A stretch of DNA of 64,000 nucleotides. It comes from Boswellia sacra (taxonomy: Eukaryota > Streptophyta > Magnoliopsida > Sapindales > Burseraceae). Each line of letters opens with the position of its first letter. Position 1 is the stretch's first letter. Below, piece after piece: positions 1 through 10,597 of the stretch. The stretch covers positions 186,001 through 250,000 of the forward strand of contig SNVD02007180.1 of NCBI GenBank assembly GCA_013180625.2. Reading direction: 5' to 3'. A model generated the notes under the pieces. It did no database searches. It was not told the DNA's origin and was given only the letters and a program-made list of their open reading frames with translations. A program made the translations under genes and the position numbers.

Positions 1-2185
1 ATAAGCATGTTGTGCTGATAGCCTTTGCCCATAGCCTTTTCGTTAGCTTTGCTGTTTAGCATGACCCTTGCCATCTCTTGTAAAGTCTTGTTCTTCCGTT
101 CTACCACTCTATTTTATTCAGGTGTCTTTGGAGCTGACAATTTATGAGATATAACATGAAATTTACAAACATCTGCATAGGAAACATTTTCAAATTCTTT
201 TTGGTGATCACTTCAAATTTTTATAATTCTACCAATGTTCATATTTTGCTCATTCTCAAGTTTAACACATAAGTTCCTAAAAACTTCAAATGTATCAAAT
301 TTTTCATAGATGAATTCAACTCAAGTAAACCTTGAAAAGTCATCAACAACAACAAAAATATACCTTTTTCCTGCAATGCTCTCATTTTGCATAGGTCTCA
401 TAAGGTCATATGCAACAAATCTAGAATCTTAAAGGTGCTAAGGTGTGTGTTAGAGCTATGTAATCCTCTTATTTGTTTGCCTAACTGACATGATCCACAA
501 ATACCATCTGGTTTGTCATCAAGAGTAGGAACACCCTTAACTGTTCCAGTCTTAGTTAGCTAAGTCCTTATAGTTTATGTGTCCTGCCTTTTGGTGCCAT
601 AACTCTAAATCTAATATTTTGACAAAAAATGCATTAACGTTTGTCAACAAATAGCAATTGTCATTTGATCTTATGTCTTCAAGAATGCAATTTTTATGTT
701 TGTCTAAAACCATGCATCTACTTTTTGTACATTTCACCTTAAATTCGTCATCACAAATTTGGCTAATGCTGATTAAATTAGTTTATAGCTCTTCGACAAA
801 CAAACCATTTTCAACTTAGGCAAACCTTCAACACACAAATTACCTTTACCTAGCACTTTGCTTTTAGCTCCATCACCAAACATGACGATCCTTTTCTTAC
901 AATATATGATGTCTTTCAAGAAGTTCTTGTTCCCTGTCGTATGTCTTGAGCATCCACTGTCAAAAATACCAAAAATCATTAACTGTAGATTTTAAAGAGT
1001 AAATGCAATATGGAACACAGTTACCTGTTTCTTAATCCAAACTGGTCGAGTCTTAAGTAACTATCCAAGCTGTTTAGATTTCTTATGCAATAGGCTCTAC
1101 AGCTTATAACATCTAGGCCTAATGTGACCTTTTACACAACAAAAATAACAAGTAGGACCAAATTTGGTTACCTTTCCTAGGCTTGACTTAAAAGAACTCA
1201 TGGATGAGACAAAAACATCTTTCCCTTCTGAGTTTTGAGAGCTAGCATCTGAACTTGAACCTAAAATGATAGTTGAACCTTTAACAAAAACTTTTTTGGA
1301 AGTTGAAGCAATATTACCTTCATCGAATCCTAAGCCATGTTCATTTGTGCTTTTTCTTCCAAGGCTTAAAACTTGATCGATCCAGTCGAGCTGAACCAAT
1401 TTTAAGTTCATAAATGCACTTATGAGCTTCTGCAAGTTCTGATATGAGTTTCTCAATCTCTTCAGTTTTCTGATTCACAACTCTCTTGTTTACTCATGCA
1501 TTCTTTAGCATATGCCTTCTCACATCTGAGAATTTCTCTCTCTTTTTGCAGATTATTGATTTGAGCTTTCTATTTTTCCCATGTTTTATAAAGTGCATTA
1601 TAAGCAAGTTGAAGTTCCTCTTGATAGTTAGCTTCCTCCTCAGCATATGTTTTATCATTGTCTGATCTGTTTTGCTCAGTTATGTCAGATACGACTGCTT
1701 TGCCTTTATCAAACATGTTACTAGCAAATGCAACAAAGTTACTTGAATATTCTCCTTCATCAGAATCTGTTTCTGAGTAATCACTCACACAGTCCTTTAT
1801 CCATCATTCTTTTGTAGTTCGGACATTCAGATTATAAATGTCCAAATCCTTTAAATTCGAAGCATTGTATTTAGCCTTTCTTATCAGATTTTTCTTGAAT
1901 CTTCTTGTTGGTTCTTTGATAAATGTCTTTGCATCAAAACTCTTTACTTTTTGTACTTTCTCAGGATTTTTCTTCTTAAGATTCTTCTTTATATATTTGG
2001 CAAATTTCTTTGTTCAATACGCAATTTGCTTATCATCAGAATAATCACATTTTTTCTTTTCTGAAGCGACAGAGAAGCAAGGCTCTTTTCCTTCTTCCTC
2101 AACTCCGGCCCCATCTCATATGCTTGAAAAGAACCAATTAGTTCATCAACCCTCATAGCCTTCACGTTATTGCTCTCTTCAATGG
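1..2185 (-). mobile_element. Decayed Ty1/copia retrotransposon remnant
   Basis: Read on the minus strand, the pieces follow the copia order gag, protease, integrase. Gag C-terminal sequence lies at about 2160-1570, a CCHC zinc knuckle (CYFCCVKGHIRPRC) near 1130, a protease active site (FDSGCSRHTTG) near 950, a GAG-pre-integrase block (LWHQKAGH) near 590, and integrase core pieces (VVDDFSRF and VVERKNKTLQ) between 350 and 60. The frame is broken by many stops and shifts. No LTR or primer site is seen, and the element runs off the left edge, so reverse transcriptase and RNase H would lie outside the window. The acidic gag tail and domain order suggest a SIRE-like copia lineage, which is inference. 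It is dead as a protein source. Confidence 0.85.
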
Positions 2186-2839
2186 TCGTAAATAAGTGAA
2201 TAAGTGAATAAAAATTATGTTCACAATTTTTATTTACTCATTTATAACTTTACAACTTTTATTTACTCATTTACGATTTTTATACACTTGTTTGTGGTTT
2301 TTACACATTTGCTACAATCGTTGTATCATGATTGGATTAGATAAGTGAATTTTAAACTTTAATTATATTAATTAATGTGAAAGATGTGATAATCATTTAA
2401 TAATATCTCATAAATTTATACGAGGAAGCGTTTATACTAATAGCTTGTAAGAGCAACATAACTCTTCTAAAATAAATATGAATTGACGCGCGAAACCTAA
2501 AGTCTTTGCCGAAAGGATCGACTTATACAGGCTATATTCTGATATACAATTCGTTTCTTCAATAATCAGGAGTGCTAACACATAATTAGTTTTGCCTTTG
2601 CTTTAATTATGCTTTGAACTAGCTGCTTTTTAGTACGATATAGAGTTGAAGGATAAAGGGACAATGATAATAATGATAAAAAGTAATAGTCATAGAAATG
2701 CCGTCAACCATAGCAGGAAATTCCTTTCAACAAAAATTATCTATTTTAATTTGGACATAAATAATCAAATTTAGTAGTGACATTACCATTATATCCATTA
2801 AATAATATTTACTTGCATGGTCATGTTTAATTACATACT
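2186..2839. other. AT-rich intergenic DNA
   Basis: I see no gene here. At 2210-2320 there is a run of imperfect short repeats built on a TTTTTATTTACTCATTTA-like phrase, right where the copia similarity ends. This may be a degenerate local duplication. The rest is AT-rich DNA without recognisable coding or RNA features. Confidence 0.4.
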
Positions 2840-3480
2840 CTAGTGATCTAGCGTATTAAATTGTATATCAAATTCACGTGTAATTAGCATGAAGCTAGCT
2901 ATACAATTGCAAGAATGAATGGAAAGATTAATATACAAATTATAATAAATGTATACAAAGTTAATGAGTTGTTAATATAATAAATACTGATGAGCTATAT
3001 GAGATTGAATGAGTGGTCTCACATCATCTTTGTATACAAATTTTATACATAGACTTTGTGAGTATAATACCACTTATATAAATTTGGGTCAAATACAGTA
3101 AATAATTAACAACTATTATAATAATAAAATTGCAGAAATTGGCTACTTTTATCCTAAATTTTTGGAGTCGTGTCTTTTCAAAATGAACTATTTTTTAGAT
3201 TGATTGGGTTGACTATGATATGAGCAATGCTACCTATATCTACAATCAAATTTTGTAACTAACTCTTTATAAGCTGAGTTGGCAAAATTCATTAGAAGAG
3301 AGGAAAAAAAAAAGAATAAGAAAAGTTATAAAGCATAACATGGTAATTATATTCCAATAAGATTTTGTCAACTTATCAGGTTGCAGGGAGATTTGATTGT
3401 AAATGAGTTATATGTGTAGTATTATTCTTACAATATTGAGTTTATAATTTATTAGCTCATGTAATATATATATGATCAAT
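2840..3480 (+). repeat. Relic similar to ankyrin gene 2 upstream flank
   Basis: Several phrases recur in the same order in the DNA upstream of ankyrin gene 2 at about 53730-54130. One begins CAAATTCACGTGTAATTA near 2868, with its partner near 53748. Another begins AAATTGGCT near 3134, with its partner near 54016. The match is interrupted and diverged. No ankyrin coding sequence follows it here, so I read it as an orphaned flank left by an old duplication. Confidence 0.5.
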
Positions 3481-4889
3481 GAAATTCATTTTTCATACAC
3501 ATATTTCATACAGAAATTATCTATAAAAATACACGTATTTACATCCTTTTGCAGAAATTAATCATTGATGTATCGCTGACTAATTTCATACATCATTAAT
3601 TGTGATAAAGAGTGAATATACACGAAGAATTTACAAACAAGCCAGTAGCATACATTTCTTTTTTGTGAGCAAGGACAAGTCGAGCTAGCCTTCTGACGCT
3701 TCAATAGACAAAATAATCGATTCTAAAATTTTCAATAAAAAATAACCAACTCGAATGGTGATATAATTATAATAAAGTTCGAGATTTTTTAAATTATCAT
3801 ATAATTGTCTAGATTGATAGCGCATATCCTGATCACGTAAGAGGGGCAAGTAATTCAGTGCAATATTAGACCACATTAGACTATAGATGAAATTCATTTT
3901 TAAATTTGATTATTTGTGTTCACCTTTTTTTGGGAAAAAAGGGGGGGCCTACTTATCTCCAATGAAAATCATAGAGTATAATTAAGATGAAATTTTCTCT
4001 TCTAATTCTTAAACGAGATAATTTAGACCAATTACCACCATCAGTTAACGTAACACTCCCCAAGTCAACAATTCTACATATGAATTTACAGAAAGTATTA
4101 TTTCAATAATGATATCATAACCCGCTGGATAAAACTTAAACTGTCTTTCTTCATCACAGAACGAAAAGTAAAATTACATAAATACATAAGCCCCTTCCAG
4201 AATGAAAGAAAAGAAGGCACGTCAGAAGTTGCAAATTGGCTACCAGAACTGCTAACCATGATTAAAGCACATCAACAAATCCAGAACAGCAGAAGTGTTT
4301 AGCGAACAGCAGATGGAAATGGACGTCAGCAGAAAATGTTGTAGAAATTCAATTGTTGAATGGGTCCAGAAGGGAATCTTAGAACCAGATTCGATGACAT
4401 TGTCCAGAGATCTTGCAGTGCCAGACATTTCGTGACAGTGCAAGTCCCTTGAAAAGTAGTCGCTTAACAGAGGAAAAATGTTAACCTGCGGAGAATTAAC
4501 CAATCCTTACTGTAGAAGCAGGGAACGTTCAAAAAATTCAACAGAAATCCACCGGTATATCCTCACTGGAATTGAAGACTTGCAAAGTTGAAAAGATAGT
4601 CCTTGAAACAAGAAAAGCTTTCAACTCTTCAGAACTGCAGCATCCTTGCAACAGACTTGAGAGTCTACCGCAGTAGATTGGAGCACGCTTGGAGCCCTTG
4701 CATGATCTTCACTTCTGTTTCATTGGCATCCTTCAAAACTCAGCTTCTGCACAAAAACAGTTAAAATCACTCTTGATCTTTTTTTTTTTCAATTTTCAAC
4801 CAATTAAATCTTTTGCATCAATGGAGTTAACCATAATACTGTGAATATATTAGACTGGACATCATATTATATTGGTTATACATGACAAA
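3481..4889. other. Intergenic DNA, no gene recognised
   Basis: No convincing open frame or RNA gene is present. A short stretch at about 4375-4440 resembles 40525-40600 and 53577-53650, sharing phrases of the type CCAGATTCGAT and CATTTCGTGA. All three seem to belong to a dispersed local repeat family found beside the ankyrin and NBS-LRR copies. A G-rich run (GGGGGGG) lies near 3942. Confidence 0.4.
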
Positions 4890-7060
4890 CAATAGGCACA
4901 GAATATTTACACGAAAGTAAGCTTCTCACTGCAGATTGCTGGGACTGATTCCCCCCAATAAACAGTTGCATTGTCAGAAATTGCTAGATTCTGCTTTATG
5001 TCTCGTAGGATCCAAGTATTCTGACGCTTCACCTTGTCAACTAAGATCTTTGCTATAGTGAAAAAATGAAAACGAAAGGTGAGAACCATATTGAAAACCC
5101 TTAATTTTTTTTTCGGTTTGTGACATGCAGAGTATTGAAGCAGAGATAGAATACGAAATTTTTGTGACTGCTTCAGAGCTGACATCCAATACAATACTGC
5201 AACAAAATATGAGATATAAAGAGAAAAATAAGAAGAAACACCAATTTTAATATCGTATCACAGGAGAAGGGAGACTCTTCCAACCTTTCCAATGCACGAT
5301 AACAAGAAATGCTGTTGGATATATCAGATCTCCTGCAGCCCATGGCCTCCAGATTATCAATTGCAACAAGAAATTTCACCGAACATTGAAGATAAAGAGC
5401 AAAGTAAGTTAGTGCAAATAACCAATCGAAAGAAATGTCCCGTCAAAATAATAAAAACAAATTTACTATTAAGCAGCATTGATAGAGAAATTTATTGGAA
5501 ACAGATACAACCATAGTTAATTTTATTCTCATCATTCTCCAAACTTTGTTCTCACCTTTCCAACTTGAATGTCAATAAATCAGCAAAATTAAATAATGAA
5601 ACACATTTATCTACTACCCTCAATTTACTAACATGAGACAACACATATTTAAGTGAATACAGATCAAAAGCAATTTTGTAGCGACCATACGGATAACTTC
5701 CCCTGGAGTTAATAACGCTCAGTAACTGGAGAAAACATAAATCTACAAGTTTTTTATGTCAGTAACAAAACGCTAATTCCGATATATGTATGTACCCCAT
5801 CAACAACTCAAATAGTCATCATCCATCTAACGGCAGTACCCCAAATCTCCCTTATTGTTTTGTAGCTATAATGCTCACTCTGATTATATATGCGCCTCGC
5901 ATTGAGATCTGCAGACCAAAATTTTGAACATGCGCCTTGCATTGAGATTTGCAGACCAAAATTTTGAAAATGACTGAAGGAAAATAAAACTTTTGAGAAC
6001 TCCAGCAAAGTAGAGGTCAAAAGTAACTCAACGAACTCTTAAAAAAAAAAAAAAAAGAGAAAAAGAAAAAGAATAGAGAAGTAGACAAATGAATTCAAAT
6101 CATGCAATAAAAAAAGAATATTGTAGCTTTTAGAAGGCTTAAAATAGATGGGGTTTGCCTTATTCTAAACCAATGCCATGTATAATAAAATTAGCACATA
6201 AATCTGGGAATAATCAAAATCCTAACAGAAAGACATAACTGAATTAAGACTCCAGCGAATTTTGCATATTGTTGTCACCCTTGTGAAATATGATTATGCT
6301 AAATTCAAGGGAATAACTCTCTCTTTTCATTCATGACAAAATTCACCAATTCCCAGCCGACATGACTTTTGCAGGAAGAGTGTGAGGTGTCCTTGGAGTC
6401 CAATATACCTGCATTGAACAACTTGTCTCTGCTTCATGGTGCTAAAATACAGAAAACGATAGTTTAAGCAATCTTCATACACAACTGCACAAAAAGAGCA
6501 AAGCCCATGGTATTGTTTGATTGCCTGCATAATTGTTAGTTTTGTAGGTAAGTTGTGCGAAATATAAACTAGGGAAACCCTGAAAGGAGAACCATAAAGT
6601 TGCAAAAGATGTGGATTAAAAATTTGCTTGATCAATTTCCCAGAGGGATGAGATTGAAACAGAAAAATTATTTCAACAAGAATGAGTTACTTGTCTTATT
6701 AAAGATGTTTGGATCCCGCAAGCATTCAAGCAGCCATGACAAACTCAGGGAAATTGGAAATATAGAAGGGCTATGTTGCTGCATCACTTGGTTTTTTTTT
6801 TCCTTTTTTGTAAAGTGAGCACTTCTACTGTTTATTTCAATCCAAGCCAACCCTCATCATTACAACCATAAGATTACCATTTATTGGAGATTTCCAGTCC
6901 ATAGCAAAAGAATTTTACATATGCAGAAGCATATAGATTTCATTTACAAATCCAGTATACAACCATCTGACAAAATTTTGCATCAGACAAATGCAAAAGT
7001 TAAGAACCATCCAATTAGTTACATATAAATCCCAAACATTGGCTGTTTGCATCCATCAGA
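4890..7060 (-). repeat. Oldest copy of the NBS-LRR 3' region
   Basis: Segments reappear in the same order at 7700-8400 and 27460-28180. Examples are 4900-5030 against 7705-7830, 6700-6786 against 8167-8252 (AAGATGTTTGG phrase), and 6970-7040 against the stretch just before 8400. The similarity is clearly weaker than between the other two copies, with insertions between blocks. Because the better copies lie just downstream of an NBS-LRR reading frame on the minus strand, this is probably a third, much decayed NBS-LRR 3' region whose coding part is gone. Confidence 0.55.
5891..5970. repeat. 40-bp tandem duplication
   Basis: Two adjacent copies of a 40-bp unit start at 5891 and 5931. Each begins TGCGCC and contains GCAGACCAAAATTTTGAA, and they differ at only a few positions. 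No function is evident. Confidence 0.8.
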
Positions 7061-7333
7061 CAGTTAGGGCTCCGCAGGATAATAACATAAAAGATCATGT
7101 TTGATTCATAAGGAAATGTGATATAAATAAAACCGAGGATAATAGTAAAGGCTAATTGATGATCTGAAGGCAAGCATCAACCTTTTAAAGAAGAAAAACA
7201 TTCCTCTAAATTCAATTTATAGCCAACTTTTCACATGAATTTTGAAATTTGGGATTTGAGGAAACTTAGGCCAATACTCGGGTAAAATGACCCCGACATG
7301 GCAAACCTTCGACGGAAGAGAAGTTCATTTACA

Positions 7334-7540
7334 CCAAAAAAAAAAAGGCAGTAGATGGCATATTATCTTCGGAATTTAATACTCACACAAGTTGAATAAA
7401 AGAGCCTTTGCAACAGAGGTAGCTTTTACCTCTTCAGCGCCTCAGCATAGTTGAGAGACTATTGCAGGAGATTGCTGTTTACCTTAAGCCTTCGCACAAT
7501 TGTCAATTATGTTTTCTCTATAACAATTCCCTTCATACTC

Positions 7541-7571
<31 letters not shown>

Positions 7572-8525
7572 GACAAACAAAAGGATTTAGAAATTGCCCT
7601 CTACAAACAATTTCCCTTTTCGATGTTCTATAAGTTAAATATATTGCATTAACTATAGCATGACAATAATCGGAAAGGATACATACAGCAAATTGTGAAC
7701 AACAGAATATTTACATTAGAGTGAAGTCCTGCTGCATTTCAAGACTGATTTGCCCCAAAATGTTGTTGTGCTGCCAAAAATTGCTAAATTCCACTTTGTG
7801 TCCCAGTATCCACTGAGAATTCCGATGCAGTGTGAAATATGAGAACAAAATGTGAGACACATATTTAAATAATAAAACAAAATAAAAACTAATTTCTTGT
7901 TGTTAAAGGAAAGGAGCAGCAACATGCTCAAATAGAATAAGCGCAACTTCTGCAAATCTAGAAACACAGTTTACCATCTGTTAATTATTGACAAATTCAA
8001 TGTTAACTTATTTATTCATTTTTTACAGTAACCATCCCCCTTGTGAAAGACTGCATTATAAATTTCGAATTTTTCTTTCATTACAAAGGGAATTAGAAAT
8101 TTTCTGGATTCAATTTCCAACGTGTCAGATTGGAAAAAAAAAAGTAACTAAATTACCAGTCATATAAAGATGTTTGGGTTCCACAAGCCTTGAAACAGCC
8201 ACGGAAAATTTAGGGAAACCAGAGGAATAGGAAGGCTATATTGCTGGATCGCTATTACAAACACAAGATTTCAATTTACCAAAAACTACCAAGTCAAAAA
8301 TAAATTTTGCATGAGAGCTTACCAAATGCAAAATTAAAGGAAAGAAATTAGAAGTTGATGAAGAGGCAAGATAAGTACCATTTTCTAATTAGTTAGAAAT
8401 AAATCCCACACATTTGAATCCATCATCTTCATCTGCATCTGCATCTTCATCTGCATGCTTGATCATCTTCGTCCGTATCCTATTATAAAGATATAAGTAA
8501 GAAAAAACGAAAACAAAGGATTTTA
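7334..8525 (-). repeat. NBS-LRR copy A, 3' region (pairs with 27094-28305)
   Basis: This stretch is nearly collinear with 27094-28305 and highly similar to it. It begins right after an A-rich tract (GGCAGTAGATGGCATA near 7350, partner near 27116) and ends at the copia insertion site. In copy B the corresponding DNA lies directly downstream of the NBS-LRR coding region, so this is the intron and 3' UTR part of copy A. It includes a hexanucleotide-type repeat of CATCTT and CATCTG (8424-8455) that would encode an Asp/Glu/Ala stretch on the minus strand. A possible splice acceptor, read from the minus strand, lies near 8481. Confidence 0.8.
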
Positions 8526-8530
8526 AGAAT

Positions 8531-8878
8531 TGTTGGGGATGCAATGCAAACTCAGAACAGAGATTTGGGAGAAAAATTACTTGTATTAACAGAAAATTGA
8601 TATACAAGAATTTACACAAAAACTCCCCTAAAATTTCTGGAGCTCTCCTGGCTCTCTAATTCCTAAACTCTCTGGTTTAGTTCCTCTCTCTAGGATACAA
8701 ATAACTCTGCAGGACGTCCTCTATTTATAGAGGAGTCTGCATTACAATGTCAATGGGGTAGGTGAGGTTGGTCACCTAACCTTGCCTACCCTTGGACTTT
8801 CCTTTGGTTGGTCACCTACCTCACCAAGGGAGGTGCCAACCTTTGACACAATCACACATGGGAGGAACACATTCAACA
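8531..8878 (-). repeat. 3' LTR of the young copia element
   Basis: This 348-bp LTR matches 13673-14020 with no difference seen by eye. On the minus strand it holds a TATA-like CTATAAATAG at 8721-8730, the likely core promoter motif of the LTR. TG and CA ends are present and AGAAT target duplications flank the element. Confidence 0.95.
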
Positions 8879-8892
8879 ATTCTCCCCCTTCA
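8879..8892 (-). other. Polypurine tract of the young copia element
   Basis: On the minus strand the bases directly before the 3' LTR read AAGGGGGAGAAT, a typical plus-strand primer for copia elements. Confidence 0.85.
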
Positions 8893-8924
8893 TCCCATGT
8901 GAAAAGGAGAAACAACAAAACTAG

Positions 8925-10424
8925 TTAGACAGCTTCTAATCCAACTATGTCTCTGCATAGCTCTAGCTTGTCTCTGGTGACCACTTTTGTTAACATGTCA
9001 GCTGGATTCTCCTTTGTATGAATCTTCACAAGCTTCAACAGTTGCTTGTCCATCACCTCGCGTATCCAATGATAGCGAATGTCGATATGCTTCGTTCGAG
9101 AATGGTACACTGAATTCTTGCTCAAATCCAGAGCACTTTGACTATCACAGTGTACTTTGTACTCCTTTTGCTCAATCCCAAGTTCTTGGAGAAACCACTT
9201 CAACCACAACATTTCTTTTCCAGCTTCCGCTGCGGCAATGTATTCTGCCTCTGTCGTGGATAGCGCAACACACTTCTGTAGTCTTGACTGCCATGACACA
9301 GCTCCCCCTGCAAAAGTGTAAACAAAACCTGATGTAGATTTCCTACTGTCAGGATCTCCGGCCATATCTGAATCTGTATAGCCTTCCAAGATTGGATCAG
9401 CTCCCCCGTAACACAAGCATATCTTCGAAGTACCTTTAAGGTATCTGAGAATCCACTTGACTGCCTCCCAATGTTCTTTCCCTGGATTGGAAAGAAATCT
9501 GCTCACAACTCCTACAGCATGAGCAATATCTGGCCTTGTACACACCATGGCATACATCAAACTTCCTACAGCAGAAGAATAGGGCACCGACGCCATGTCC
9601 TCTATCTCTTTCTTGGATGAGGGGCATGATCTCTTGCTCAGCTTGAAATGGTTGGCCAGTGGTACACTAACTGGCTTAGCACCATCCATGTTGAACCTTT
9701 GGATCACACGTTCAACATATTTCTCCTGAGACAGCCATAATTTCTTCTGTTTCCTGTCTCGACGAATGTGCATCCCTAAGATTTGCTGAGCTGGTCCCAA
9801 ATCCTTCATATCGAAGGTCTTTGATAGTTCATTCTTCAGCTGCTTTATTCTTGTTGCATCTTTCCCGACGATCAACATGTCGTCTACATATAACATGAGT
9901 TCAACAAAGTCTCCATGTGGAAGTTTCTGAAAGTAGACACACTGGTCTGCAGCGGTTCTTTTGTACCCATGACTCACCATGAAGGAGTCAAACTTCTTGT
10001 ACCATTGCCTTGGTGCTTGTTTGAGGCCATACAAGCTCTTTTTGAGCTTGCACACGAGGTGTTCTTTTTCTGGAACCTCGAACCCTTCTGGCTGCTTCAT
10101 GTAGATTTCTTCATGCAAGTCTCCATGAAGAAATGCTGTCTTCACATCCATCTGTTCAAGCTCCAAATCAAGACTTGCTGTCAATCCGAGGATGACGCGG
10201 ATTGAGGACATTTTTACTACCGGTGAGAATATTTCATCAAAGTCAATTCCTTTCTTCTGAAGGAATCCTTTTACCACCAATCGGGCTTTGTGCTTTATCA
10301 CCTTTCCTGTTCCATCTTTCTTGAGCTTGAATACCCACTTGTTCTTCAGTGCCTTCTTTCCGTCTGGGAGTTCGACCAGTTCATAAGTTTTGTTCTTCTC
10401 TAGAGAATTCATCTCATCTTGCAT
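8925..10424 (-). CDS. Copia Pol, reverse transcriptase and RNase H part
   Basis: A 499-residue open frame on the minus strand. It begins in the conserved N-terminal region of copia reverse transcriptase (MQDEMNSLEKN), which is not a true protein start, because the polyprotein would normally enter from upstream. The catalytic YVDD lies at residues 179-182. The RNase H domain follows, with a TDSD motif near residue 350, then STTEAEY and CDSQSA. It copies the element RNA into DNA inside virus-like particles. It is offset by one frame from the upstream gag-integrase frame, with the change near 10650, so this copy as sequenced would need a frameshift or outside help to make the enzyme. A sequencing error is possible. 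Confidence 0.9.
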   Translation of the reverse strand: MQDEMNSLEKNKTYELVELPDGKKALKNKWVFKLKKDGTGKVIKHKARLVVKGFLQKKGIDFDEIFSPVVKMSSIRVILGLTASLDLELEQMDVKTAFLHGDLHEEIYMKQPEGFEVPEKEHLVCKLKKSLYGLKQAPRQWYKKFDSFMVSHGYKRTAADQCVYFQKLPHGDFVELMLYVDDMLIVGKDATRIKQLKNELSKTFDMKDLGPAQQILGMHIRRDRKQKKLWLSQEKYVERVIQRFNMDGAKPVSVPLANHFKLSKRSCPSSKKEIEDMASVPYSSAVGSLMYAMVCTRPDIAHAVGVVSRFLSNPGKEHWEAVKWILRYLKGTSKICLCYGGADPILEGYTDSDMAGDPDSRKSTSGFVYTFAGGAVSWQSRLQKCVALSTTEAEYIAAAEAGKEMLWLKWFLQELGIEQKEYKVHCDSQSALDLSKNSVYHSRTKHIDIRYHWIREVMDKQLLKLVKIHTKENPADMLTKVVTRDKLELCRDIVGLEAV

Positions 10425-10597
10425 TGCATGCAGCCATCGTTCTTTGTCTGGATGAGATAAAGCTTCATGAAAGCTTTCTGGCTCCCCCTCATCAGTAAGC
10501 AGTGTGTACTCTGATTCCGGATATCTCCTCGACGGAATCCGACCTCGCTCAGATCGTCGTAGCTGAGGTTCTTCATTTCCAGGAGGTATAGCAGCTT

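Noticed and set aside
6600..6850. Open frames on both strands near 6.7 kb
   Set aside because: They lie in decayed NBS-LRR 3'-region DNA that has diverged, shifted counterparts at 8.2 and 28.0 kb without a conserved frame.
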